A DNA stretch of 64,000 bases from Pontiella agarivorans (GCF_034531395.1 NZ_JARVCO010000002.1:310001-374000), one strand, 5' to 3'; counted from the stretch's first letter, positions 8,362 through 17,112 are shown. Numbers and translations are program-made. The notes: a model not told the origin generated them from the letters alone.

Positions 8362-9978
8362 ATGAGGAAATTGAGAATGAGAAGGTTTGGATATTTGGGC
8401 CTGTGCCTGGTCGCTGCGGTTTGTGCGGCCAAAGGTGAAAGATACACAGCAACGTGGGACTCATTGGTGAATTATGAGGCCCCCGAATGGTATGAGGATG
8501 CCAAGTTGGGCTTCTGGCCGATCTGGGGTGTTTTTTCTGTTCCGGCATTTAAAGGAGATCATGCGGCGGAATGGTACGGGCGCTGGATGTATTGTAAAGA
8601 AGGGCAGAGCAGCCGAAATAATCAGGGACTGGCGACGCATTTTTATCATAAGCAAACGTATGGCGATCCCGGCACATTCGGCTACAAGGATCTGATCCCG
8701 AAATGGAAGGCTGAACGCTTTGATCCGGATTCCTGGGCGGATCTGTGTGTGGAGGGCGGCGCAAAGTTTTTCTGCACACTGGCCGTGTTTCACGATAGTT
8801 TCTGTCTGTGGGATAGCGATTTGACCGAATGGAATTCGGTTGATATGGGGCCCCAACGCGACATCGTGAAGGAATTAGGTGATGCCATGCGGAAAAGGGG
8901 GCTGAAATACGGGGTATCTAATCATTCGGCGTGGAACTACGGCTTTTTTCAGTGGAACCATATCAATGGTTATGACGCCAGAGATCCGGCCAATCAGGAT
9001 CTTTACGGGAATCCAATTATTCCGGAAGAAGCACGCACCGCCATTATCAAGGAAGGTGAAGATCGTGTGGAGTGGCTGAAGCGGTCGCGCTGGAATCTGA
9101 AACCCAGCGAACGCGATCTGGACCGATGGCTGGAGCGAACCAAAGAAGTTACGGATAAGTATCATCCGGATCTGCACTATTTTGATTGGGGCATGAATCC
9201 GGATACGTTTACTTCCCGCCGGATGGAGTTTGCGGCCCATTATTACAACAAGGCGATGGAGTGGGGCGGTTCGTTTGAAGACCCGGGCGTGGTGCTGAAC
9301 TATAAAAACTGGAAAACCTTTAAGCCGGGTACTGGTGTTCGGGATTTTGAACGTGGCGGCATGAGAGAACTGGCGGACATGGTTTGGCAGACAGACGATT
9401 CTATTTATGATGGCAATAATTGGGGGTATGCCGAAGGGGTGCCCATTAAGCCGACTGATATGATCGTGGATCAGCTGATGGATGTGATCAGTAAACGGGG
9501 CGTACTCATGCTGGCTATTGCTCCCAAAGCGGATGGTACGTTCCCGGAAGATCAGAAACAGTTTATACGGGAACTGGGGGCATGGTTGAAGGTCTGCGGG
9601 GAAGCCGTTTACTGCACAAGGCCTTATGAGATTTATGGAGAGGTTTCCGATACGTGGTATGATAAAGACGATCACGGTCATTTGAAATTTGAAGGCCAGC
9701 CGGATGATATCCGTTTTACCCGGAGCAAGGATAACACCGTTCTTTATGCGACCTTCCTCGCCTGGCCGGGTGAACAGGCCGTTATCAAAACGTTTGCCGG
9801 GGCTGATTTGAAGGGGGTGAAATCTATTTCACTGCTGGGCCGTAAGGGAAAGCTTGATTGGGATATCACGGAGCAGGGCCTGCATATCATGCTGCCGGAA
9901 AAAGCTCCGGAATACGGCATGGCCTATCCGGTGCGGATTGAGTTTGAAGATCAGATTATTTCATCGATCAAAAAATAG
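8362..9978 (+). CDS. Secreted alpha-L-fucosidase (GH29)
   Basis: This 538-residue glycoside hydrolase family 29 protein removes alpha-L-fucose from glycans. A basic-hydrophobic signal peptide (KLRMRRFGYLGLCLVAAVCA) precedes the GH29 barrel: EWYEDAKLGFWPIWGVFSVP, EWYGRWMY, FDPDSWADLCVEGGAKFF and YGVSNHS (family YxSxxEW-like region). DLHYFDWGMNPD carries the Asp expected to be the nucleophile, and LMDVISKRGVLMLAIAPKADG is the conserved end of the barrel. A beta-sandwich tail follows. The ATG at 8362 is chosen because it begins the signal peptide. Secretion fits degradation of fucosylated or sulfated polysaccharide. No sulfatase or transporter is adjacent. Confidence 0.9.
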   Translation: MRKLRMRRFGYLGLCLVAAVCAAKGERYTATWDSLVNYEAPEWYEDAKLGFWPIWGVFSVPAFKGDHAAEWYGRWMYCKEGQSSRNNQGLATHFYHKQTYGDPGTFGYKDLIPKWKAERFDPDSWADLCVEGGAKFFCTLAVFHDSFCLWDSDLTEWNSVDMGPQRDIVKELGDAMRKRGLKYGVSNHSAWNYGFFQWNHINGYDARDPANQDLYGNPIIPEEARTAIIKEGEDRVEWLKRSRWNLKPSERDLDRWLERTKEVTDKYHPDLHYFDWGMNPDTFTSRRMEFAAHYYNKAMEWGGSFEDPGVVLNYKNWKTFKPGTGVRDFERGGMRELADMVWQTDDSIYDGNNWGYAEGVPIKPTDMIVDQLMDVISKRGVLMLAIAPKADGTFPEDQKQFIRELGAWLKVCGEAVYCTRPYEIYGEVSDTWYDKDDHGHLKFEGQPDDIRFTRSKDNTVLYATFLAWPGEQAVIKTFAGADLKGVKSISLLGRKGKLDWDITEQGLHIMLPEKAPEYGMAYPVRIEFEDQIISSIKK

Positions 9979-10542
9979 AAAGCGGGGGATCTGAAGCTGT
10001 TTCCGCTTTATTCATGAAGAAGGAACCCTGCAGGTGAAGATTTTCTTTAATCTGTTTAACAGCTTCTTGATCGCTTCGGCGCAGCTTATTTTTGAGAATC
10101 CGTGCACCGAGCGATCCCGCACATTAAGAGCCGGAGTGTTCGGGCTGAAATTCGCGAAGTGTTTCTGCGCATTGCCCGCGGGGCGAAGCTGCGATTAAAA
10201 AAAGAGTTGGGCCGTATCTGACGGTTAGGACATTGATCAAGAATTTCAGGTTCAAATGGCAGGTGAAGCTTTACGTAAAATCACCCCGCCTTCTACAAAT
10301 CCGCTGCCTGGTCTGTCGAGTATGGCGGTGTGGTGTCGGATTTCACTCTCCAGTTGTTGGTTTCTCCGACATTCGGGGGAGGACCGATTTGGTCCCTTTT
10401 TTTGGGGATTAAAAAAACTGAAATTCATAAGTTATTGAAGATGAGGGGGTATACTTTTTGGGATGATTTTTTGTGGGATCAGGAGGCTGCAGTTGGCTCA
10501 CTCTGAGCTATAGGTGTTTTCAATTACCACGGGAGATGGATC
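9979..10542. other. 564-bp intergenic region, no recognisable gene
   Basis: No convincing gene is seen. A short plus-strand stretch ending at the TGA at 10219-10221 reads as a basic helical peptide (RSVRAEIREVFLRIARGAKL) and could be the 3' remnant of a decayed gene. A small hairpin GGACC-GATTT-GGTCC (10381-10395) followed by a T-run may terminate leftover transcription. The last 50 bases hold a weak sigma-54-like site before rpoN. Confidence 0.4.
10494..10509 (+). promoter_or_regulatory. Weak sigma-54-like site upstream of rpoN
   Basis: TGGCTCACTCTGAGCT has GG and GC at the sigma-54 spacing (12 nt), but the -24 box has T for A and the -12 box is AGCT. It lies 49 nt before the rpoN ATG and would mean self-activation if real. 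Confidence 0.25.
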
Positions 10543-12018
10543 ATGAATACCAACATAAAGATGTATCAAAGTTCAAATGTTACGCAGCAACTCAATCTGG
10601 CACCCCAGTTGTTGAATTGGCTTAAGATTCTTCAAGTGTCTTCTGTTGAACTTTCAGAGTTGGTTGATCGTGAGTTGGTTTCCAATCCGGCTTTGGAGGC
10701 TGCGTCGCCCGAAGAATCACCTATGGCCGATGATATCGGATCGGATGTGCTGGCTTCCTCTGCTGATGGAATTGATCTTTGCCGTTCAGAAGTGGGTGAG
10801 CGGCTCGGGGTGTTGGCCGATATTGATGAGGAGTGGCGTCTTGCGGACGAACCTCGGCTTTCGAGCAGTCATGTGTTGCAGGAAAAGCATGATTTCACGA
10901 TGGATCATATTGCAAGCACTTCCCGTCTGCAGGACGAATTGGAGCAGGCCATTCTTTTTGCTGACCTCAGCGAAACACATGCCGAAGCGGCCCGGATTAT
11001 TGCGGGATCAATTGATGGACGGGGCTATCTGGATGCTTCGCTGGAAGATATTGCGAAGGCGTCCGGGCTGGATGTAAGCGAAATTGCGGTTGTTCTTGAA
11101 AAATTCCAGGCATTGGCGCCTGCCGGAATCGGAGCTCGTGATTTGCGCGAATGTCTTACGCTTCAGTTGAAGGCCATGGATTCGGATACTGAGTTGGCCC
11201 AGATGCTGGTTAATAATTGGCTGGACCACTTAGCGGCAGGCCGGGCGGTTATGGTGGCGGATCACCTTGGAGAGGATGCAGACAAGGTTGAAGCGGCATT
11301 TCGATTGATTCGCACTCTCGATCCGGAGCCGGGAAAGAACGATCCGTCTGTGCCGACCGAATATGTCGAAGCTGATTTGGAAATTCGCTCTAAGAATGGG
11401 GAGTTACACGTTGAATTGCTGGATGAACGCCTGCCTAAACTGCAACTGAGCAGTTATTGCAAGCGTCTGTTGGATGCCCGTCAGGGAAGTAAGGCCGATT
11501 TGGAGTATATTCGTGGAAAAGTGCGGGAAGCCAGTTTCCTGATTCAGGGAATTTCTCAGCGACAGGATACGATGCTGAAAGTTGCGCGTCAGATCGTACG
11601 TGTGCAACAGGAGTTTCTTTCTTCGGAAAACGGTGCGTTGCAGCCGCTCACAATGAATAAAGTGGCCGCTATGATCGGTGTGCATGAAACGACGGTGAGC
11701 CGGGCCATTGCCAATAAATACATCCGCACCGAGCGCGGTCTGATTGAAATGCGCTCTTTCTTTAAAGTGGGATATCGGTGTGCTGACGGCTCATCGGTGA
11801 CGCCGGAGCGGGTTAAAACCCGATTGGAAGCTTTTATTGATGCTGAAGAAGCATTGAAGCCGTTAACCGATGCTCACATTTCGGAACGGTTCAAAAAGGA
11901 GGGGCTGAAAGTGGCTCGTCGTACCGTGGCTAAATATCGTGAAGAGCTGGGCATTCCTTCGTCCAAGGAGCGGTTGATCCGGGCCCGGCGCAGGGAAGAG
12001 CTGGCTATTGCTGTGTAG
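10543..12018 (+). CDS. rpoN: RNA polymerase sigma-54 factor RpoN
   Basis: This 491-residue protein has all three RpoN regions. The Gln/Leu-rich region I (QQLNLAPQLLNWLKILQVSS) is the activator-responsive N-terminus. An acidic region II follows. The core-binding/DNA-binding part holds the HTH (MNKVAAMIGVHETTVSRAI) and the RpoN box ARRTVAKYRE at residues 458-467, which reads the -24 GG. Sigma-54 directs transcription only with an ATP-driven enhancer-binding protein; one candidate is encoded at 32217. About eleven -24/-12 sites lie in this window, almost all before flagellar genes, so flagellar synthesis is its obvious local role. It lies at the head of the locus. Confidence 0.97.
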   Translation: MNTNIKMYQSSNVTQQLNLAPQLLNWLKILQVSSVELSELVDRELVSNPALEAASPEESPMADDIGSDVLASSADGIDLCRSEVGERLGVLADIDEEWRLADEPRLSSSHVLQEKHDFTMDHIASTSRLQDELEQAILFADLSETHAEAARIIAGSIDGRGYLDASLEDIAKASGLDVSEIAVVLEKFQALAPAGIGARDLRECLTLQLKAMDSDTELAQMLVNNWLDHLAAGRAVMVADHLGEDADKVEAAFRLIRTLDPEPGKNDPSVPTEYVEADLEIRSKNGELHVELLDERLPKLQLSSYCKRLLDARQGSKADLEYIRGKVREASFLIQGISQRQDTMLKVARQIVRVQQEFLSSENGALQPLTMNKVAAMIGVHETTVSRAIANKYIRTERGLIEMRSFFKVGYRCADGSSVTPERVKTRLEAFIDAEEALKPLTDAHISERFKKEGLKVARRTVAKYREELGIPSSKERLIRARRREELAIAV

Positions 12019-12137
12019 AGGGATCCGGGTATTCGCTTCGTGCTTAGTGTGTTGTAAAAATGACGGTGTATTTTCTTTTTTAAATAGGTTTTTCCAATAA
12101 AATTTTCGTATTTTAGGGCCGAAGTAAGAAGGGTGAT

Positions 12138-12539
12138 ATGCTTGATTCAGGAACGGATAACGCAACCATTTTGGTGGTGGATGATGAAGAATGTTTGCTG
12201 AATCTGATTCGCATTGTTCTGACGCAGGAAGGATATACGGTATTAGGCGCCGAGTCAGCGGAAGAGGGCTTGCTGATTATGCAGTCCTCTGCGGGAAATA
12301 TTGACCTGTTACTGACGGATATGCGCTTGCCGAATATGAGTGGCGGCGAACTTGCAAAAGAATTTAAAACGGCATATCCCGCGTCGAAGGTGATTTATAT
12401 GACGGCCTATTCTCCTGAAGATGCAACGCTTCGGCTTCCGGGTGAGATCGTACTTTTCAAGCCTTTTTATCCGGAACTTCTTTGCGATATGGTTAAAACC
12501 TCATTGGCCGGTTTGACTTCGCATAAACTGCCCATTTGA
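12138..12539 (+). CDS. Stand-alone response-regulator receiver (CheY-like)
   Basis: A 133-residue single receiver domain: acidic pocket VVDDEE at about 14-18, phosphoacceptor D61 in LLTDMRLP, Thr in YMTAYS and Lys in LFKPF. No output domain. The sequence GGCCGAAGTA about 20 nt before the ATG resembles a sigma-28 -10 element, with TAAAATTT upstream at a spacing one base longer than in the flagellin promoters, so late-class expression is possible but weakly supported. It may interact with the motor switch or a kinase; no specificity can be read. Confidence 0.8.
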   Translation: MLDSGTDNATILVVDDEECLLNLIRIVLTQEGYTVLGAESAEEGLLIMQSSAGNIDLLLTDMRLPNMSGGELAKEFKTAYPASKVIYMTAYSPEDATLRLPGEIVLFKPFYPELLCDMVKTSLAGLTSHKLPI

Positions 12540-12546
12540 TTCTCCA

Positions 12547-12562
12547 TGGCATCGGTCCTGCT
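12547..12562 (+). promoter_or_regulatory. Sigma-54 promoter for flgL
   Basis: TGGCATCGGTCCTGCT has the GG-to-GC distance of 12 nt. The predicted start is near 12573, leaving a 25-nt leader with ACGAGGAG before the flgL GTG. Confidence 0.8.
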
Positions 12563-12597
12563 GCTGTTTGTTTATCTAAAACACGAGGAGTAGAACC

Positions 12598-13515
12598 GTG
12601 CGAATTTCTAATCAGATGTCGAACCAGATGTTGTCGAACAACATTATGGACAATCAGGCAGCGGTATATCGTAAAGAACAGCAAATTGCTTCGGGGAACC
12701 GAATGGAGAAAGCATCCGACGATCCGGTGGCATGGGCTCGCCTTTCCCAGTTGCTGGATCAGCAAGAAGGGCTCGTGCAATATGAGCGAAATGCCCAGTT
12801 GGTTGAATCCCGGTTGCTCTCAGCTGATCAGATGCTGGATTCCATAGGATCGCTCCTTCAAAATGCTTCTGAACTTGCGGTTCAGGCCTCGGACGGTACG
12901 TTGAATGAGGCTGATCGTCAGGTTTTGGGAGCACAGGTGGATGCATTGCTTGAGCAACTGGTGACCCGCGCGAACACGCCGTCTGATGGGGGCGGCTATC
13001 TGTTTGGCGGAATCCAATCCGCGTCTGAGCCTTTTGCGGTGACCCGCAATGCCGATGGTTATATCGACTCGGTGGTCTATGAAGGCGGAAGTGTATCGGC
13101 GATGGTCGAAGTGGCCGCCGGGGATGCGCTGCCGAATCAGCTGGTGGGCGGGGGGGCGGACAACGGAGTGCTGATCTCGAGTTCGACCGATGCTTTTGCG
13201 CCGCTGATTGAAATGCGTGATCGTCTTTTGGCGGGTGAGAATCTGGCCGAAACGACGTTGCAGACTCAGGTGGATGGAGCTGCTGAAAAGGTGATTGTCA
13301 GCCGGGCTTCGGTTGGAGCTTATATAGAGCATCTTTCCTTTGTGAATGAAATCCGGGGCAATCAGGACGTGTCGCTGAAGGAAGATATTTCTGCTCTTGA
13401 GGGCATTGATATAGCTCAGGCGGTAAGTGAGCTCACGGAAAAGCAAACGGCCTATCAGGCGGCGCTGGCTATGGCCACAAAAACCGTCAACATGTCGTTG
13501 TTGAATTATATTTAG
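12598..13515 (+). CDS. flgL: Flagellar hook-filament junction protein FlgL
   Basis: This 305-residue protein joins hook and filament. The N-terminus RISNQMSNQMLSNNIM...IASGNRMEKASDDPVAWARL and the C-terminal coiled coil (AVSELTEKQTAYQAALAMATKTVNMSLLNYI) are typical FlgL D0/D1 segments, and RANTPSDGGGYLFGG matches the conserved centre. It starts with GTG, supported by ACGAGGAG 9-10 nt upstream. A sigma-54 promoter precedes it. Its usual partner flgK is not in the window, so the HAP genes are split. Confidence 0.92.
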   Translation: MRISNQMSNQMLSNNIMDNQAAVYRKEQQIASGNRMEKASDDPVAWARLSQLLDQQEGLVQYERNAQLVESRLLSADQMLDSIGSLLQNASELAVQASDGTLNEADRQVLGAQVDALLEQLVTRANTPSDGGGYLFGGIQSASEPFAVTRNADGYIDSVVYEGGSVSAMVEVAAGDALPNQLVGGGADNGVLISSSTDAFAPLIEMRDRLLAGENLAETTLQTQVDGAAEKVIVSRASVGAYIEHLSFVNEIRGNQDVSLKEDISALEGIDIAQAVSELTEKQTAYQAALAMATKTVNMSLLNYI

Positions 13516-13561
13516 TGGTGGCGGGGTGCTCTTCGGGCAGTGCCGGAAATAACGGGTTCTT

Positions 13562-15565
13562 ATGAAGGAAATGCCGATTGGGTTTAAGTCGCTGGCGATT
13601 AAGCTGACGATATTTATTCTATTGATCAACACGGTGGTTCTATCGGCGTTGGGGGTCTATTATTCGCGCCACTTCGGGCAATATATCGAAAATCAGCTTG
13701 TCGCTCAGTCTCTAATTCCCGGCGTGCTCATGAATGAAAGTTCGCTGAATTATTCGATGGTCCGTGAGCCTGAAGTGCTCGAGCGACTGATTGGCCGGAA
13801 GGTTGATCATGCCATGGTGGTTAGAGCAAGCGGTCGGGTGCTCTACAGTTCTGCCGCACGGGAGGAGGGGGTTAAGTTTCGCGATATTGATCCCGGCAGT
13901 GCAATTTTTGAGCAATTGATGGAGAAGGATGGCGAGCTCCTTATTCGAAAAGATATTTATCGAACGGAGTCCAGCCGCAATATTATCCAGCCGCTTCATA
14001 TCCAGGACACATTGGCCGGCTATCTGTGGATGGCAGTGAACACAGAATACGATATGTACTTTAAGCGGAAGCTGTCTGTGATTTTCTTTCTTGGAACACT
14101 GGTGTGTATTTTGGTTGGAGGTTTTGCTCAGGCATTCATCGTCAACCGTTTGGTTGTTCCGCGGATTCTGCGCTCCGTGCAGTGTCTGCATTCCGTGCAG
14201 AATGGGAATCTGGCGGCCCGGATTCAGGCCGATGCCTCGGGCGACGAGATCGGGGTGTTGGAGCATAGTGTGAACGCTATGGCCTGCGAAATTGAACTGC
14301 GCACTTCCGCGACCGAGGAGGCGACCCATGAAATGGAATTGGCAAAAGAAGCCGCAGAAAATGCCCGTACGGTGGCTGAGCGCGCCAACATGGCAAAAAG
14401 TGAATTTCTTGCCAATACATCGCACGAGATCCGGACACCGCTGAACGGAATTCTGGGGATGTCGGAAATCCTGCTCGACTCGTCTCTCAATCAGCAGCAG
14501 CAGAATCAGGTGGATACGATCCTGAATTTGGGCGAAAATTTATTGGAAACCATAAATAATATTCTAGACCTTTCCTGTGTAGAAAGCGGCCAGGTGGAAA
14601 TCCTGTTTGAACCGCTCGATCTGCATCGGTTCTTTGCTGATCTTGAGCGGGCATTTGTTCCTTCGACGATGAGTTACGGAATTCCACTGGATATTATGAT
14701 CGATCCGGAGATCCCTCGCTATGTCCAGGCTGCCCAAGGGCCACTGCGTCAGATATTGAGCAATTTAATCACCAATGCCTTCAAGTTTACCCGCAAAGGT
14801 GAAATTCGTGTGCGGGTTGAATCGGAGGGGATTGATGCGGAACAGCACGGTTGTCAGGTTCGGTTCGGAGTGGAGGATACCGGTATTGGTATTCCGGAAC
14901 ATGCCCGTGCCAAGATTTTTGAAGCGTTTGCTCAGGCAGACGGTTCCAGTACCCGTCGATATGGCGGGTCCGGACTTGGACTGACTATTTCAAATCAGCT
15001 GGTTTCCCGGATGGGCGGCAATCTGACGGTGGAAAGTGAAGAGGGTAAAGGGTCGTCTTTCATTTTTGAGCTGCCCTTCACCTATCTCGATGCCTTGCCG
15101 AGCGAGAAGGGCGAACGTATATCATCTGAAAATGAATATCAGGATAAAGAGGAGCCTCTTTCCGGTACCAACGTATTGGTCGTTGAAGACAACAAAGTGA
15201 ACCGCCTGATGGCAAAAACCTTTTTGAAGCGAGAAGGCTGTCATGTGGTGGAGGCGGAAAATGGGCAGGAGGCACTGGAGGCACTGGGGCTGGAAAACGG
15301 CCCGGCGGATTCATTACATTCGTTTGATATTATTGTGATGGATATTCAAATGCCGGTTCTCGACGGGCTGGAAGCCACCAAGTTGATTCGGGAGCGCGAG
15401 AATCCGGACCGCCGTGTGCCGATTATTGCTTTTACCGCTCATGCCATGCAGGGCGATAGGGAAACCTTTGTGGCTGCCGGCATGAATGACTATTTGGCCA
15501 AGCCTATGCGCAAGCAGCAGTTGTTGGATATTCTGCAGAAGTATGTTGAACCGGCCATGGCATAA
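13562..15565 (+). CDS. Membrane hybrid sensor histidine kinase
   Basis: This 667-residue inner-membrane kinase has a TM segment at about 12-33, a periplasmic sensor of about 140 residues, a second TM at about 172-198 (SVIFFLGTLVCILVGGFAQA), a HAMP linker, a DHp domain with phosphoacceptor H288 (NTSHEIRTPLNG), a HATPase domain (QILSNLITNAFKF, DTGIGIP, GGSGLGLTIS) and a C-terminal receiver with D594 (VMDIQMPVLDG). It can autophosphorylate and pass phosphate to its own receiver. The final output is unknown; an HPt protein or a nearby receiver could accept. It follows flgL by 46 nt and may be cotranscribed. Confidence 0.9.
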   Translation: MKEMPIGFKSLAIKLTIFILLINTVVLSALGVYYSRHFGQYIENQLVAQSLIPGVLMNESSLNYSMVREPEVLERLIGRKVDHAMVVRASGRVLYSSAAREEGVKFRDIDPGSAIFEQLMEKDGELLIRKDIYRTESSRNIIQPLHIQDTLAGYLWMAVNTEYDMYFKRKLSVIFFLGTLVCILVGGFAQAFIVNRLVVPRILRSVQCLHSVQNGNLAARIQADASGDEIGVLEHSVNAMACEIELRTSATEEATHEMELAKEAAENARTVAERANMAKSEFLANTSHEIRTPLNGILGMSEILLDSSLNQQQQNQVDTILNLGENLLETINNILDLSCVESGQVEILFEPLDLHRFFADLERAFVPSTMSYGIPLDIMIDPEIPRYVQAAQGPLRQILSNLITNAFKFTRKGEIRVRVESEGIDAEQHGCQVRFGVEDTGIGIPEHARAKIFEAFAQADGSSTRRYGGSGLGLTISNQLVSRMGGNLTVESEEGKGSSFIFELPFTYLDALPSEKGERISSENEYQDKEEPLSGTNVLVVEDNKVNRLMAKTFLKREGCHVVEAENGQEALEALGLENGPADSLHSFDIIVMDIQMPVLDGLEATKLIRERENPDRRVPIIAFTAHAMQGDRETFVAAGMNDYLAKPMRKQQLLDILQKYVEPAMA

Positions 15566-15593
15566 AAAAAAGGCCGGGTCATATTTTCCCGGC
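15564..15593 (-). terminator. Terminator for the minus-strand operon
   Basis: Read on the minus strand, GCCGGG pairs with CCCGGC (15573-15578 with 15588-15593) and is followed by eight T's (15564-15571). It ends the transcript of the three minus-strand genes and overlaps the hybrid kinase stop. The stem also forms in the plus direction but lacks a clean T-run there. Confidence 0.65.
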
Positions 15594-15627
15594 GATCTTT
15601 TACATGTTCAAACGATTCTTCGGGGTG

Positions 15628-15900
15628 CTAAAGCTGGTCAATGATGCGGTCGAGTGATGCGGCGTCGAGTTCTACCGGGGCATCACGATCCGAGGAAAAC
15701 CGTTGCAGGATCTCTTCTCTGGGAAGCATCTGTTCTTTGAGTGTTGCAAGACTGCGCGAGAGCAGGAGGGCTTTATCTGATGTGCGAGCCCGATCACATT
15801 CGTTGCCGCTTGACGGGGCATGAGTGGGCTTCGGGAGGTTTGTATGGTAGCCGACGGTTGTGGTTGAGCTCGTGGTGAATCCGATTTCCATTTTCTTCAA
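15628..15900 (-). CDS. Small protein, possible FlgM-like anti-sigma-28
   Basis: A 90-residue protein with a disordered Ser/Thr-rich N-terminus (TTSSTTTVGYHTNLPKPTH) and a helical C-terminus (ALLLSRSLATLKEQMLPREE then VELDAASLDRIIDQL). FlgM proteins share size, a disordered N-terminal half and a C-terminal REE..LD...L..I/L pattern, but identity is too low to assign by eye. It is the last gene of a minus-strand trio placed directly before four sigma-28-type flagellin promoters, and no other flgM is visible. That context, not sequence, drives the suggestion. It could be an unrelated structural or chaperone protein. Confidence 0.35.
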   Translation of the reverse strand: MKKMEIGFTTSSTTTVGYHTNLPKPTHAPSSGNECDRARTSDKALLLSRSLATLKEQMLPREEILQRFSSDRDAPVELDAASLDRIIDQL

Positions 15901-15906
15901 TCCTTA

Positions 15907-16590
15907 TTAAAGCGAAAGCCGGTCGGCCATAACCGTGCCGCACATGTCGGAAACAAAAGCCTGATATGCGGCGGGAGATTTGATTTTAAAGCCCAGGTCG
16001 TCCTTGCTTTCATTTTCGCTTTTATGTGCGTTGCTGTATTCGATGAAATAATCGTAAATGTCGCGGTTTTTCGCATCAAATACGCCCGCGAATTCAGCAC
16101 AGATTTTTCCGGTTCCGGAGTTTATCAACAGCAGGCTGATATCGATACGTTGCGGGTGGTAGGGGATCATTTCGCGCACATTCGGGCAAATGACGTAGGT
16201 GCAATTCATTAAAGCTCCGAGAAAGGCGACTTCTTTAAGATCGAGCGATCCGTCGTTGCGCATGAGATTGCGGTCTTCGATATACGGTGCGTAAGCACTA
16301 TCGGGACGAATGATTTTAAGCGAGGAGGCGAAGCGCCGTTGGGCACCGCCGTAAAGGTGGTGGTAGAAATCAGTTTGAAGGTTTTGATCTTCAATTCCCA
16401 AAGGGGGAAGAAGCAGGATTTGATTGGCGTTAACCGAATCCGGCTGGTCTTTGTTCCAGTCGTAGACATGCATGCGCAACGGTGAATTCTGGTCGGTATT
16501 AATTTCAATCGGCTTGTTGTTCTTCAGGTGCGTACACCCTGCGGTCAAGACGACTAACAGACTGGCAAAACCCCATGTTTTGGACATCAT
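15907..16590 (-). CDS. Hypothetical lipoprotein
   Basis: A 227-residue exported lipoprotein: signal peptide WGFASLLVVLTAGC with lipobox LTAGC, so Cys19 should be lipidated. The mature part has a conserved-looking core (NQILLLPPLGIED, FYHHLYGGAQRRF, ALMNCTYVICPNVREM) with alternating strands and helices. The pattern loosely recalls small outer-membrane lipoproteins that accompany flagella or secretion systems, but I do not recognise the family. It overlaps the upstream gene by 4 nt and ends 6 nt before the FlgM-like gene, so the three are cotranscribed. Confidence 0.6.
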   Translation of the reverse strand: MMSKTWGFASLLVVLTAGCTHLKNNKPIEINTDQNSPLRMHVYDWNKDQPDSVNANQILLLPPLGIEDQNLQTDFYHHLYGGAQRRFASSLKIIRPDSAYAPYIEDRNLMRNDGSLDLKEVAFLGALMNCTYVICPNVREMIPYHPQRIDISLLLINSGTGKICAEFAGVFDAKNRDIYDYFIEYSNAHKSENESKDDLGFKIKSPAAYQAFVSDMCGTVMADRLSL

Positions 16591-16874
16591 TTGGGCTCTC
16601 CTCCCGTTGCATATTGGATATCAAACGTGGATTCGCAACCACAGGGGCAGACCACGTGTAATGCCTTGATTTGACCGTCTTTCATGATCGGGGTCAATTG
16701 GATCTTTTCCGGTTTGGTCCCAATCTCGATCGGATCGGGCTGGAACTGTACCTTGTCGGCTCGAACAATGCCTGTTTGGCGTTGCGACGGCCTGTGTTGG
16801 CTCAGTGACTTATGCGCCATATGGGTTCGGCTGACATAGGTGCTTTTTTCCCATTGTTTCTCAGATGTCTTCAT
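16587..16874 (-). CDS. Small Cys-motif protein, unknown
   Basis: A 95-residue protein with a basic, Ser/His-rich N-terminus and a C-terminal element HVVCPCGCESTFDIQY. The CPCGC cluster could bind a metal as part of a zinc ribbon, but only three cysteines lie close together and no second pair is present. No signal peptide. The family is unrecognised. It is the first gene of the minus-strand trio and its stop overlaps the next start in ATGA. The divergent region upstream (16875-16985) is shared with the first flagellin promoter; I see no clear minus-strand promoter there. Confidence 0.5.
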   Translation of the reverse strand: MKTSEKQWEKSTYVSRTHMAHKSLSQHRPSQRQTGIVRADKVQFQPDPIEIGTKPEKIQLTPIMKDGQIKALHVVCPCGCESTFDIQYATGGEPK

Positions 16875-16943
16875 GATCGCAGGAGAAGCAAGCCCGATGC
16901 CATGGCGGGACGAAGCGTGCGAAATGGATGATACGTGTTAATT

Positions 16944-16958
16944 CGGCAAAAATTGCCG
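16944..16958. promoter_or_regulatory. Conserved palindrome upstream of flagellin 1 promoter
   Basis: CGGCAAAAATTGCCG is a perfect inverted repeat (CGGCAA-AAA-TTGCCG) beginning 42 nt before the sigma-28 -35 box. Near-copies precede the other three tandem flagellin promoters. Confidence 0.45.
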
Positions 16959-16985
16959 GATTGAATGGTTTTTATTTGTCCGGTT

Positions 16986-17012
16986 TAAGTAGTGCGCTCC
17001 AGGGGCCGAATA
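16986..17012 (+). promoter_or_regulatory. Sigma-28 promoter, flagellin 1
   Basis: TAAGTAGT, 11 nt, then GCCGAATA: the FliA-type -35/-10 pair with canonical spacing. The predicted start near 17019 gives a leader of about 94 nt. Confidence 0.8.
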
Positions 17013-17030
17013 ATCAGGCATCCGCAGGAA

Positions 17031-17075
17031 TTTCCGGATGGTCCGGAAAGGCGGATGGGTGGCACAAGGATGTGC
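17031..17075 (+). promoter_or_regulatory. Two-hairpin leader element, flagellin 1
   Basis: Hairpin 1 is TTTCCGGA-TGG-TCCGGAAA (17031-17049). Hairpin 2 is GCACA-AGGA-TGTGC (17062-17075), presenting GGA in the loop within ACAAGGATGT, the CsrA-type target. The Shine-Dalgarno AAGGAGG (17100-17106) lies downstream. Confidence 0.7.
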
Positions 17076-17112
17076 AGCTCGTTTGATAAAACAAGGGCCA
17101 AGGAGGCACAAA

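Noticed and set aside
12098-12125. Sigma-28 promoter before the CheY-like gene
   Set aside because: TAAAATTT and GCCGAAGT are suggestive, but the spacing is 12 rather than 11 and the -10 end differs; noted only in that gene's entry.
17060-17076. GTGGCACAAGGATGTGCAG before flagellins 1-3 as a sigma-54 promoter
   Set aside because: The GG-to-GC distance is 13, not 12. The sequence forms a hairpin with a CsrA-type loop, flagellin 4 keeps the hairpin without TGGCAC, and a sigma-28 promoter lies upstream at fixed distance.
17038-17112. N-terminal extension of flagellin 1 (and similar ones for copies 2 and 3)
   Set aside because: The open frame runs through the leader hairpins and SD; copies 1-4 share the same start MQ(V/I)SNN with a strong SD directly before it.
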